The notes beneath the pieces are model-generated. The model saw only the letters and a program-made list of their open reading frames with translations. It did not search any database and was not told where the DNA came from. Positions 43,601 to 50,785 of a stretch of DNA of 64,000 nucleotides are shown here, piece after piece; the first letter of the stretch is position 1, and every line of letters begins with the position of its first letter. Source of the stretch: Phytohabitans maris (GTDB taxonomy: Bacteria; Actinomycetota; Actinomycetes; Mycobacteriales; Micromonosporaceae); contig NZ_JAVHUY010000057.1 in assembly GCF_031085175.1 (NCBI RefSeq), forward strand, positions 1 through 64,000. The letters are read 5' to 3'. The position numbers and the translations under genes were made by a program.

Positions 43601-44185
43601 GTGACGGTGTCGATTCCGAGCCTGCCCGTCGACGGGGGCGCGCAGAGCGAGACGCCAGTCGTGGAGCCGCGGCCGCCGTCCCGGTTCAGCGGCGCCTTCC
43701 AGACCGGCCTCCGGGTGGCCGGCGGCGTGATCGCCGTGGTGGCCGCCCTGGTCACCGCCCTCGCCGAGCTTGTCATCGCGCCCCTGCGGGTGGGGGGTCA
43801 CCTGATCGGCGTGGCCGTGATCGCGACCGTGGTGGCCAACCTCGCGCTCGGCTGGTTCGCGGCCACGACCGTGGGGCGCAAGTGGGCCGTGGCGCTCCCC
43901 GCCGCCGCCTGGCTGGTGCTGATGGTGACCGCCTCCGGGCGTACCTCCGAGGGCGACCTGCTGCTGGTCGGGCCGGAGGGCGGCGCGATGGTGGACGGCG
44001 ACAGCTGGGTCGGCGTCCTCATGATCCTGGCCGGCTCGGTCGCATTCGCCGTGGTCGGCTTCCGGCTGATGCTCGCCCAGCCGCCGCTGCCGGGACGGGC
44101 GTCACCCCCTCCGGCGTCCTCGGGAAAGCAGCCACCGCCGCACTCAGGAAACAGGCAGCTACCTCCCAGCAAACCGAGGGTGTGA
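43601..44185 (+). CDS. Small four-helix membrane protein downstream of mshB
   Basis: A 194-residue protein with about four membrane segments (VAGGVIAVVAALVTALAELV, LIGVAVIATVVANLALGWF, AVALPAAAWLVLMVTA, WVGVLMILAGSVAFAVVGF) between a Pro-rich N-terminus and a Pro/Ser-rich C-terminal tail. It corresponds in position and type to the conserved membrane protein next to mshB in other actinobacteria (Rv1171, DUF6113-like); the function is unknown. The start is GTG 43601, just after the tandem repeat, with only a weak ribosome site (GAGG then CCCG). Confidence 0.65.
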   Translation: MTVSIPSLPVDGGAQSETPVVEPRPPSRFSGAFQTGLRVAGGVIAVVAALVTALAELVIAPLRVGGHLIGVAVIATVVANLALGWFAATTVGRKWAVALPAAAWLVLMVTASGRTSEGDLLLVGPEGGAMVDGDSWVGVLMILAGSVAFAVVGFRLMLAQPPLPGRASPPPASSGKQPPPHSGNRQLPPSKPRV

Positions 44186-44252
44186 CCGTAGACACTCCGG
44201 CACTACTCTTCTCTGGCGAGGATTGTTCACCTGTCGTTGGGGAGGGTGTGCG

Positions 44253-44717
44253 ATGAAAGACCGTTGGCTGCCGATCGGCGTGCTCGCGGGTGTGCTGTTC
44301 GCGGTCAACGTGGCGGCGCGCCTGGTCGCCCGGCTCGGCTTCAACGACGACGGCGAGGCCCAGGATCGGGTCTCGCTCGGGATGTTCGTGGTGATCGGGC
44401 TGATCCTGGCGGTCATGGCGTTCCTGTGGGGTCGCCGCCACCCGGCCGGCCGGTGGATCGCCGACATCGGCGCCGCCTCGATCGTCGCGGTGCTGCTGAC
44501 GATCTTCGTCGGGCCGTTCGTGAGCGGCGACTCGCCGTTCGAGGGCGGGGCCGGTGACTTCTTCGCGCAGATCTGGCTCTACGCGGCCTTCGCGATCGGC
44601 GGCTCGCTGGTCGGCTTCCTGATCCTCGTGGCGCTCGGCCTCGACTACCGGTCGCAGGGGCTCAAGCGCTTCGCCGAGGCCAAGATGGCCAAGCCGCGCC
44701 GCGTCGTGCGCCGCTAA
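44253..44717 (+). CDS. Four-helix membrane protein, function unknown
   Basis: A 154-residue protein with four predicted membrane helices (for example PIGVLAGVLFAVNVAARLVA and IWLYAAFAIGGSLVGFLILV), a short loop DDDGEAQDR-like acidic segment and a basic C-terminus (KMAKPRRVVRR). No family motif is recognised. ATG 44253 follows GGAGGG at 6 nt, a strong ribosome site. It probably belongs to the mshB transcript. The stop overlaps the convergent acetyltransferase gene by 4 bp. Confidence 0.65.
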   Translation: MKDRWLPIGVLAGVLFAVNVAARLVARLGFNDDGEAQDRVSLGMFVVIGLILAVMAFLWGRRHPAGRWIADIGAASIVAVLLTIFVGPFVSGDSPFEGGAGDFFAQIWLYAAFAIGGSLVGFLILVALGLDYRSQGLKRFAEAKMAKPRRVVRR

Positions 44718-45670
44718 GGTTTCGGGCCCTCGCGGGTCAGGTAGCTGTGGTGGGTGCTGAAGCCGAGCTTGGCGTAGAGCGCCACCGCCGCCGTGTTGCG
44801 CTCCTCGACCTGTAGAAACGCGCGGCTCGCGCCCGCCTCGGCGGCCCATCGGGCCAGCGCGCCGACCACGTCCTGGGCCAGCCCGCCGCGGCGCGCCTCG
44901 GGCACCACCTCGATGAGCGCGAGGCCGAGCCAGTGGCCGCCGGTGATCGTGCCGCGGCCGGTGGCGAGCAGGTCGCCGCTCTCGCCGTACACGTGGGCGA
45001 AACGGACCTGGCGCACGGCGGTGAGGATGTGGCGCGCGGCGTCGGGGAGGCCGCCCTTGCGCCCCGCGGCGACCGTCAGCCACGCGTCCGACGGCGTCCG
45101 GGTGAGCTCGACCCGGGCGCGGGACGGCGTGGCGTCGAGCACCGACCGCAGGGGTGCGGTCTGCACCAGCGTGAGCGGGCGGGCGGTCCAGCCGCGGGCG
45201 TCGAGGGCCGCGGCGACCGGGGCGGCCAGCGGGAGCGGCGTGTTGACCAGGGGCTGCGCGCCGCGGGCCCGATACCAGCGCTCGACCGCGTCGATCGCCG
45301 CCTCCAGCGGGCGGTCGGGGTCGCCGACGGGCAGTGCCGAATTGCCCCGGCCGGTCCAGCCGTCCGCCGCCCGCAGCAGCCACCCGCCCAGCCGGTCCTG
45401 CACCGGCGCCGGCCACGCCTCGTTCGCCGCGAGCTCGAGGGCGACGACGTCCGCCGCGTTCGGCCGCCGCGTCGGCGGCACCCGCTTCGCGCGGTGGATC
45501 TCATCCAGTGGTACGCGGAGCGGCCCCTTCGACGTGGCGATCGTGAGATCGGTCTCGGTTATCTCCACGAGCTCGCCGAGCGCGTCCGAGTAGAGCGGTC
45601 GATCGTTACGAACCCCGACAATTCGCCGCACGACGACTCGGTGTCCCACATCCTGCCGCCGGAGCACCAA
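44714..45670 (-). CDS. GNAT-family N-acetyltransferase, Rv0428c-like
   Basis: A 318-residue acetyl-CoA-dependent transferase. The N-terminal 70 residues form a small beta-rich domain (RRIVGVRNDRPLYSDALGEL), as in the Rv0428c group. The C-terminal GNAT fold has the acetyl-CoA loop VVPEARRGGLAQDVVGAL and the final FLQVEERNTAAVALYAKLGF. The substrate is unknown. The exact start is uncertain: TTG 45670, GTG 45667 and GTG 45649 are in frame, and GGAGGGA lies at workable distance from the first two. It is divergent from fdxA over a 98-bp gap with direct repeats. Confidence 0.85.
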   Translation of the reverse strand: MVLRRQDVGHRVVVRRIVGVRNDRPLYSDALGELVEITETDLTIATSKGPLRVPLDEIHRAKRVPPTRRPNAADVVALELAANEAWPAPVQDRLGGWLLRAADGWTGRGNSALPVGDPDRPLEAAIDAVERWYRARGAQPLVNTPLPLAAPVAAALDARGWTARPLTLVQTAPLRSVLDATPSRARVELTRTPSDAWLTVAAGRKGGLPDAARHILTAVRQVRFAHVYGESGDLLATGRGTITGGHWLGLALIEVVPEARRGGLAQDVVGALARWAAEAGASRAFLQVEERNTAAVALYAKLGFSTHHSYLTREGPKP

Positions 45671-45683
45671 CCACTCCCTCCAG

Positions 45684-45719
45684 GGCGAGATACTAGGCCT
45701 CTAAGGCGAGATACTAGGC
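45684..45719. promoter_or_regulatory. Two 15-bp direct repeats between the GNAT gene and fdxA
   Basis: GGCGAGATACTAGGC occurs at 45684-45698 and again at 45705-45719, a 21-bp period equal to two helical turns. Such spacing suits cooperative binding of a regulator to one face of the DNA. The fdxA start is 50 bp downstream. No known regulator motif is recognised. Confidence 0.45.
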
Positions 45720-45768
45720 TGCTACTGACGCGGCCCAAGAGCCGCGTGGCTTGCGGAGAGGATGACCC

Positions 45769-46095
45769 GTGACCTACATCATCGCCGAGCCGTGCGTCGA
45801 TCTGCTCGACAAGGCGTGCATCGAGGAGTGCCCCGTCGACTGCATCTACGAGGGCAACCGGATGCTATACATCCACCCTGATGAGTGCGTGGACTGCGGG
45901 GCGTGCGAGCCGGTCTGCCCGGTCGAGGCCATCTTCTACGAGGACGACGTGCCCGAGCAGTGGAAGGACTACACGGCGGCCAACTACGAGTTCTTCGAGG
46001 ACCTCGGCTCGCCGGGCGGTGCCTCCAAGATCGGCAAGGTGGACAAGGACGCCGCCTTCGTGGCCGCACAGCCCCCGCGCGAGACCGAGCACTGA
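45769..46095 (+). CDS. fdxA: Seven-iron ferredoxin
   Basis: A 108-residue electron carrier. Cysteines C9, C17, C21 and C25 ([17 protein letters not shown]) and C40, C43, C46 and C50 ([11 protein letters not shown]) fit one [3Fe-4S] and one [4Fe-4S] cluster; the long spacing between C9 and C17 marks the 3Fe site. The C-terminal 50 residues are the usual extension ([19 protein letters not shown]). The start is GTG 45769, with GGAGAGG about 6 nt upstream. dapC begins 2 bp after the stop, the same pairing as Rv1177-Rv1178. A possible partner is the reductase at 1646. Confidence 0.95.
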   Translation: MTYIIAEPCVDLLDKACIEECPVDCIYEGNRMLYIHPDECVDCGACEPVCPVEAIFYEDDVPEQWKDYTAANYEFFEDLGSPGGASKIGKVDKDAAFVAAQPPRETEH

Positions 46096-46097
46096 GC

Positions 46098-47240
46098 GTG
46101 GTCGACGGGCGCCTCTCCGAGCGGCTGCCCGACTTTCCCTGGGACCTGCTGGCACCGGCCAAGCAGGCCGCTGGCGCACACCCCGGCGGCCTGGTCGACC
46201 TGTCGATCGGTACGCCGGTCGACCCGGTGCCGGCGGTCGTGCGGGAGGCACTGGCCGCCGCCTCGGACTCGCCCGGCTACCCGCTGACCGCCGGCACGCC
46301 CGAGCTGCGGGCCGCGATCGCGGAGTGGACGGTCCGCACCTGCATCGCCCCGGCGCCGGCGACGTCTGGCCCGAGCGCGGCAAGCACGGCCCTGGGTCAA
46401 GGCCTCGGCGTCCTGCCCACGATCGGTTCCAAGGAGCTGGTCGCCTGGCTACCGACGCTGCTCGGCGTCGGCCCCGGCGACACGGTGGTCCTCCCGCTGG
46501 TCGGCTACCCGACCTACGAGGCGGGGGTGCGCCTGGCCGGCGCCACGGCGGTGCGTACCGACTCGCTGACCTCCCTCGGCCCGGCCCGGCCCAAGCTGAT
46601 CTGGATCAACTCCCCGTCCAACCCGACCGGCAAGGTGCTCCCCGCCGGCCACCTGCGCAAGGTCGTCGACTGGGCCCGCGAGCGGGGCGCGGTGGTGGCC
46701 AGCGACGAGTGCTACATCACACTCGGCTGGGAGGACGAGCCGGTCTCGGTGCTCTCGCCCGAGGTCAACGGCGGCCGGCTCGACGGGGTGCTGGCCGTGC
46801 ACTCCCTCTCCAAGCGGTCCAACCTCGCCGGCTACCGGGCCGGCTTCGTGGCCGGAGACCCCGAGATCGTGTCCGAGCTGCTGGCCGTCCGCAAGCACGC
46901 CGGCCTGATGGTCCCCGATCCGGTCCAGGCCGCGATGGTCGCCGCGCTGGGTGACGAGGAGCACGCGGCGGCCCAGCGCGCCGTGTACGCCGCCCGCCGC
47001 GACGTGCTCCGCTCCGCCCTGGTCAAGGCCGGGTTCGAGATCGAGCACTCCGGCGCCGGGCTCTACCTCTGGGCCACCCGTGGCGACGACTCCTGGGCCA
47101 CGGTCGACTGGTTTGCCGAGCGGGGCATCCTGGTCGCCCCCGGCGCCTTCTACGGGCCGGCTGGCGAGCGGCATGTGCGGGTGGCGCTCACCGCCACCGA
47201 TGAACGGGTCGCGGCTGCCGCCGAGCGCCTGGAAATCTGA
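46098..47240 (+). CDS. dapC: N-succinyldiaminopimelate aminotransferase
   Basis: A 380-residue PLP enzyme (class I/II aminotransferase) that converts N-succinyl-2-amino-6-oxopimelate to N-succinyl-LL-diaminopimelate. The PLP lysine is in VHSLSKRSNLAGYRAGF, and substrate and cofactor segments include WINSPSNPTGKVL, VASDECYITLGWEDEP and the N-terminal DLSIGTPVDPVP. dapD and dapE at 54148-56168 supply the steps before and after. GTG 46098 lies 2 bp after fdxA, so the two are cotranscribed. Upstream in-frame codons fall inside fdxA. Confidence 0.9.
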   Translation: MVDGRLSERLPDFPWDLLAPAKQAAGAHPGGLVDLSIGTPVDPVPAVVREALAAASDSPGYPLTAGTPELRAAIAEWTVRTCIAPAPATSGPSAASTALGQGLGVLPTIGSKELVAWLPTLLGVGPGDTVVLPLVGYPTYEAGVRLAGATAVRTDSLTSLGPARPKLIWINSPSNPTGKVLPAGHLRKVVDWARERGAVVASDECYITLGWEDEPVSVLSPEVNGGRLDGVLAVHSLSKRSNLAGYRAGFVAGDPEIVSELLAVRKHAGLMVPDPVQAAMVAALGDEEHAAAQRAVYAARRDVLRSALVKAGFEIEHSGAGLYLWATRGDDSWATVDWFAERGILVAPGAFYGPAGERHVRVALTATDERVAAAAERLEI

Positions 47241-47316
47241 GTCACTTTCGCGTTCTCCGCGCGTAACTGTCGCTTCCCCTCGTTCGGGGAGAATGTGCCC
47301 GTGATCGACGGAAAAG

Positions 47317-47334
47317 CATAGTCCACGGACTATG
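47317..47334. promoter_or_regulatory. 18-bp palindrome CATAGTCCACGGACTATG upstream of the c-di-GMP gene
   Basis: Perfect 8-bp arms flank a central AC. It lies 84 bp before the GTG of the GGDEF-EAL gene, in a 177-bp gap. The size and symmetry fit a dimeric repressor site; the regulator is unknown. Confidence 0.45.
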
Positions 47335-47417
47335 GCGAACCGCTTCAGCGACTGGTACAACGTTCAACGGACCGGTCGGGGCCGGTTCAGCGCGCCGAGG
47401 CCGCGAAGGGGAGGCTC

Positions 47418-50400
47418 GTGTCGGCTCGACGGATCATGGCCTGCTACGGGCTGTGGATGGCGGTCCTTGGGGCTGGTGCGTTCGCGCTTTCCTCCCTCCA
47501 CCTGTACTTCTGGGCCGCCATCGGCGCCACCAGCACCGCGGCGATCGTCATCGGCGTGCTTCGATACAAGCCCAGGCGGCGGGCGCCGTGGTGGTTTCTC
47601 GCCGGCGGGGTCGCCGTTTTCGCGGCCGGAGATCTCGTTTTCAATATCGCCGCCAAGGACGACAAGCCGCCGCTTCTGGCCGACATTCTCTATCTGAGCG
47701 TCTTTCCGTTGATCGTCGCCGGCTATTACGGGTTCACCCGGGCGAGCCTGACGATTCGTGATCGATCGAGGATGCTCGACCTGCTCGTTTTCGCCGCCGC
47801 CGGCGCGATGGTGCTCTGGGTGTTCGGGGTCGGTCCCGAGTTCACCTCGCCGACCGTGAGCTCGTTCGAAAAGTCGGCCCTCGCGGCGTACGCGTTGGGC
47901 AACCTGGTCGTCTTCGCCATCACCGTCCGGCTGTTCGCCACCTACCAGCGCACCGTCTCGGTCGTCCTGCTCGCGGTCGGCTCGGCGGGCGTGCTCACCG
48001 CCGACATCCTCTATGGACTGACCAGCCTGGACGGTGCGTACGACAACGGTGGCCTGATCGACACCGGCTGGTGGGTCTTCTACGCCGCCTGGGGCGCCGC
48101 GGCCCTGCACCCGTCGATGACCGGGCTGACCGCGCCGGTCGACGCGCGGCGCGGCGAGGTCAAGACGCTCTGGCTGGCGCTGCTCGGCGGGGCCGCGCTG
48201 GTGCCGCCGACCGCGCTGCTGGTGCAGGCGATGGCCGGCGAGATCCGCGACGCCCCGCTCATCGCGATCACCTCCGGCGTGGTCTTCATCGCCGTGCTGA
48301 GCCGGCTGACCGACTCGATCTTCGCGCACCGGCACACGGTCGGCCGCGAGCGCGGGATGCGGGAGTCGATGGCCGCGCTCGTCTCCGCCACCGACGCGGC
48401 CGAAGTCAACCGGGCGGTGCGCGCCGCCGTCGCCCGCCTCATCCCGCCGGACACCGGATACCGGCTGGTCTTCGCCGTGCACCACGCCGACGGCGTACCG
48501 GCCACCGCGGTGAGCATCTGGGGTCCCACGATCGTGCCGCCGGTGCTGCCGCACGGTGCCCGCGGCGCGGCCGCCGCCCGCCGCACCCGCACGCTCCGGG
48601 TCCGGATGCTGCACCCGGCCCTGGCCGAGCAGCTGGGCGGCTTCGAAGGCGCGGTGCTGTGCCCGCTCGTGCTCGACTCCCCGGCCGGTGGCGCGCCCCG
48701 CCTGGGTGCGTTGATCGTCTCCGCCGAGGCGGGGATCCTCGACAGCCTCCGCGACGCCCTGGAGGTGCTGGCCGGGCAGGCCGCGCTGGCGCTGGAGCGG
48801 ATCGCGTTGAGCGACGAGGTCAACCGGCGGCAGAGCGAGGCGTACTTCCGGACCCTCGTGCAGAGCACCGCCGACGTGATCCTGATCGTGGGCGACGACG
48901 ACTCGATCCGGTACGCCAGCCCGTCCACGTCGGCCGTGCTCGGGGTCGAGCCGGGCACCTCCACCATGCTGTGGGAGGTGATCCACCCGGACGACCGGGC
49001 GGCCGTGGAGCAGACGTTCGAGCTGGCCCGCTCCGGGCAGGCGCCGGCCAGCGAGTGGACACAGTGGAGCCTGCAACACCCGGGCGGCGCCCGGATACAG
49101 GTCGAGGCGAGCTGCCGCGACCTGCGCCGCGACCGCACGGTACGCGGGCTGGTGGTCACCATGCGCGACGTGACCACCCGCGACCGGCTGGAGCGCGAGC
49201 TAAGCCACCAGGCGCTGCACGACGCGCTGACCGGGCTGCCCAACCGGGTGCTCTTCCACGACCGGGTGCGCGAGGCGGTGGCCGGCGGTGCCGGCGTCGC
49301 CGTGCTCCTGGTCGACCTCGACGACTTCACGATGGTCAACGACACGTCGGGACACGCCACGGGCGACGGGTTGTTGGCCGCGGTGGGCCAGCGGATCGCG
49401 GCGACGCTGGGCGACCACCAGACCGTGGCGCGGGTCGGCGGCGACGAGTTCGCGGCCGTGATCGAAGGCGTCACCGACCCCGCCACGGCCGAGGAGATCG
49501 CCGCCGAGGTGCTGGCCGCGCTCGGCGAGCCGTTCCGGCTGGGCGACGCGACGGTCAGCGGTTCGGCCAGCATCGGGCTCGCCACCACCGCCGACGCGTC
49601 CTCGGTGGACGAGCTGCTGCGCCAGGCCGACCTCGCGCTGCGCCTGGCCAAGGGGGCCGGCAAGGGGCGGTGGCGGCGCTACCAGGCGGCCCTGCACAGC
49701 GCGGTGCTGCAGCGGATCGAGATGCGGGCGGCGCTGGAGCAGGCGGTCGCCGACCTCAACTTCACCGTGGCGTACCAGCCGATCGTCGGCGTCGACGACG
49801 GCGAGACGGTCGGCTTCGAGGCGCTGGTGCGGTGGCGGCACCCGACGCTGGGCATGGTCTCGCCCGACGAGTTCATCGACGTGGCCGAGGAGACCGGGCT
49901 GATCGAGCCGATCGGCGACTGGGTGCTCCAGCAGGCCATCGCGACGGCGACCGGGTGGCCCGGCGCGCCGTACGTGAGTGTCAACGTCTCGGCCCGCCAG
50001 TTCCGCGCGCCGTGCTTCGTCGACAAGGTCCGCAAGGCGCTCGCCGACGCCGGCCTGCCACCGGAGCGCCTGATGCTGGAGATCACCGAGCGCCTGCTGC
50101 TCCGCGACGACGAGCAAGTCTGGCTCGACCTTACCGGCCTGCGCGAGATGGGCGTGCGGATCGCGATCGACGACTTCGGCACCGGCTTCTCGTCGCTGAG
50201 CTACCTGCAGCAGGTGCCGATCGACGTGCTGAAGATCGACAAAACCTTCACCGCCACGGTCGCCTCCTCCGCCCGCCAGCAGGCCATTGTGGACGGCATC
50301 GTGCGGCTCGCGCAGACCCTCAACCTCGAGGTGGTCGCCGAGGGCATCGAGACCGAGGCCGACCGCGACCTGCTCCGCGTCATCCAGTGCCCGTTCGGCC

Positions 50401-50507
50401 AGGGCTACCTCTACTCCCAACCCCTCGGCCCGGACGAGGTCGCGGGGTGGCTCCGCTTCGAGCGCGACACCGTGGGCGCCGAGGTGGCGGCGATCTCCAA
50501 GAGCTAA
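47418..50507 (+). CDS. Membrane-bound PAS-GGDEF-EAL cyclic di-GMP enzyme
   Basis: A 1029-residue signalling protein. Residues 1 to about 290 hold nine or ten membrane helices, followed by a GAF-like region (about 310-460), a PAS domain (about 475-590, RTLVQSTADVILIVGDDDS), a GGDEF domain (about 600-755) with intact GGDEF at 674-678, and an EAL domain (about 775-1020) with EAL at 801-803 plus DDFGTGFSSLSYL. No RxxD inhibitory site lies before GGDEF. Both active sites look complete, so it may both make and degrade c-di-GMP. The start is GTG 47418, with GGGGAGG 4 nt upstream. It stands alone, with an 18-bp palindrome in its promoter region. Confidence 0.9.
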   Translation: MSARRIMACYGLWMAVLGAGAFALSSLHLYFWAAIGATSTAAIVIGVLRYKPRRRAPWWFLAGGVAVFAAGDLVFNIAAKDDKPPLLADILYLSVFPLIVAGYYGFTRASLTIRDRSRMLDLLVFAAAGAMVLWVFGVGPEFTSPTVSSFEKSALAAYALGNLVVFAITVRLFATYQRTVSVVLLAVGSAGVLTADILYGLTSLDGAYDNGGLIDTGWWVFYAAWGAAALHPSMTGLTAPVDARRGEVKTLWLALLGGAALVPPTALLVQAMAGEIRDAPLIAITSGVVFIAVLSRLTDSIFAHRHTVGRERGMRESMAALVSATDAAEVNRAVRAAVARLIPPDTGYRLVFAVHHADGVPATAVSIWGPTIVPPVLPHGARGAAAARRTRTLRVRMLHPALAEQLGGFEGAVLCPLVLDSPAGGAPRLGALIVSAEAGILDSLRDALEVLAGQAALALERIALSDEVNRRQSEAYFRTLVQSTADVILIVGDDDSIRYASPSTSAVLGVEPGTSTMLWEVIHPDDRAAVEQTFELARSGQAPASEWTQWSLQHPGGARIQVEASCRDLRRDRTVRGLVVTMRDVTTRDRLERELSHQALHDALTGLPNRVLFHDRVREAVAGGAGVAVLLVDLDDFTMVNDTSGHATGDGLLAAVGQRIAATLGDHQTVARVGGDEFAAVIEGVTDPATAEEIAAEVLAALGEPFRLGDATVSGSASIGLATTADASSVDELLRQADLALRLAKGAGKGRWRRYQAALHSAVLQRIEMRAALEQAVADLNFTVAYQPIVGVDDGETVGFEALVRWRHPTLGMVSPDEFIDVAEETGLIEPIGDWVLQQAIATATGWPGAPYVSVNVSARQFRAPCFVDKVRKALADAGLPPERLMLEITERLLLRDDEQVWLDLTGLREMGVRIAIDDFGTGFSSLSYLQQVPIDVLKIDKTFTATVASSARQQAIVDGIVRLAQTLNLEVVAEGIETEADRDLLRVIQCPFGQGYLYSQPLGPDEVAGWLRFERDTVGAEVAAISKS

Positions 50508-50537
50508 GGATCCAGTTCAAAAGCACAGAGACTCTGA

Positions 50538-50647
50538 GCTACCGCGACGTCCGCGGTGGTCCAGACCGTTGCGCGGGGCCCCGGGGAAACGTGGAGCGCA
50601 GCGGAGCGTTTTCTTGGGGTGCATTCCCGCAGCCTCACGCTCCGCGG
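50538..50647 (+). repeat. Dispersed repeat family 1, copy D with both flanks
   Basis: Left flank 50538-50572, core 50573-50624 and right flank 50625-50647. The core equals copy A (3578-3639). The two flanks occur joined directly, without the core, at 15217-15274. It lies between the c-di-GMP gene and the protease promoter region. Confidence 0.75.
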
Positions 50648-50709
50648 TTTCACAACCTGCCACTCCGGGTCCGTGGGATCCATCGGGTGCTATTTGGGGC
50701 TGCGCGATA

Positions 50710-50769
50710 CATACCCGGTATGCAACGATGGGCCCCATCCATACGGGGCCCGACGTCTATATAGACGTC
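50710..50769. promoter_or_regulatory. Three adjacent palindromes upstream of the secreted protease
   Basis: CATACC-C-GGTATG (50710-50722), GGGCCCC-N8-GGGGCCC (50730-50751) and GACGTCTATATAGACGTC (50752-50769) follow one another without coding sequence. The last is a perfect 18-bp palindrome ending 16 bp before the TTG start and contains TATA-like bases that could serve as the -10 region. The first shares half sites with the palindrome at 1590-1603. Confidence 0.5.
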
Positions 50770-50785
50770 AATGAAGGAGGTTGCG

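Noticed and set aside
43486-43604. A small coding frame giving repeated MSRPAV units
   Set aside because: It arises only from the tandem repeat read in another frame and has no ribosome site or family.
47274-47290. Terminator hairpin after dapC
   Set aside because: Only about five base pairs form; too weak to call.
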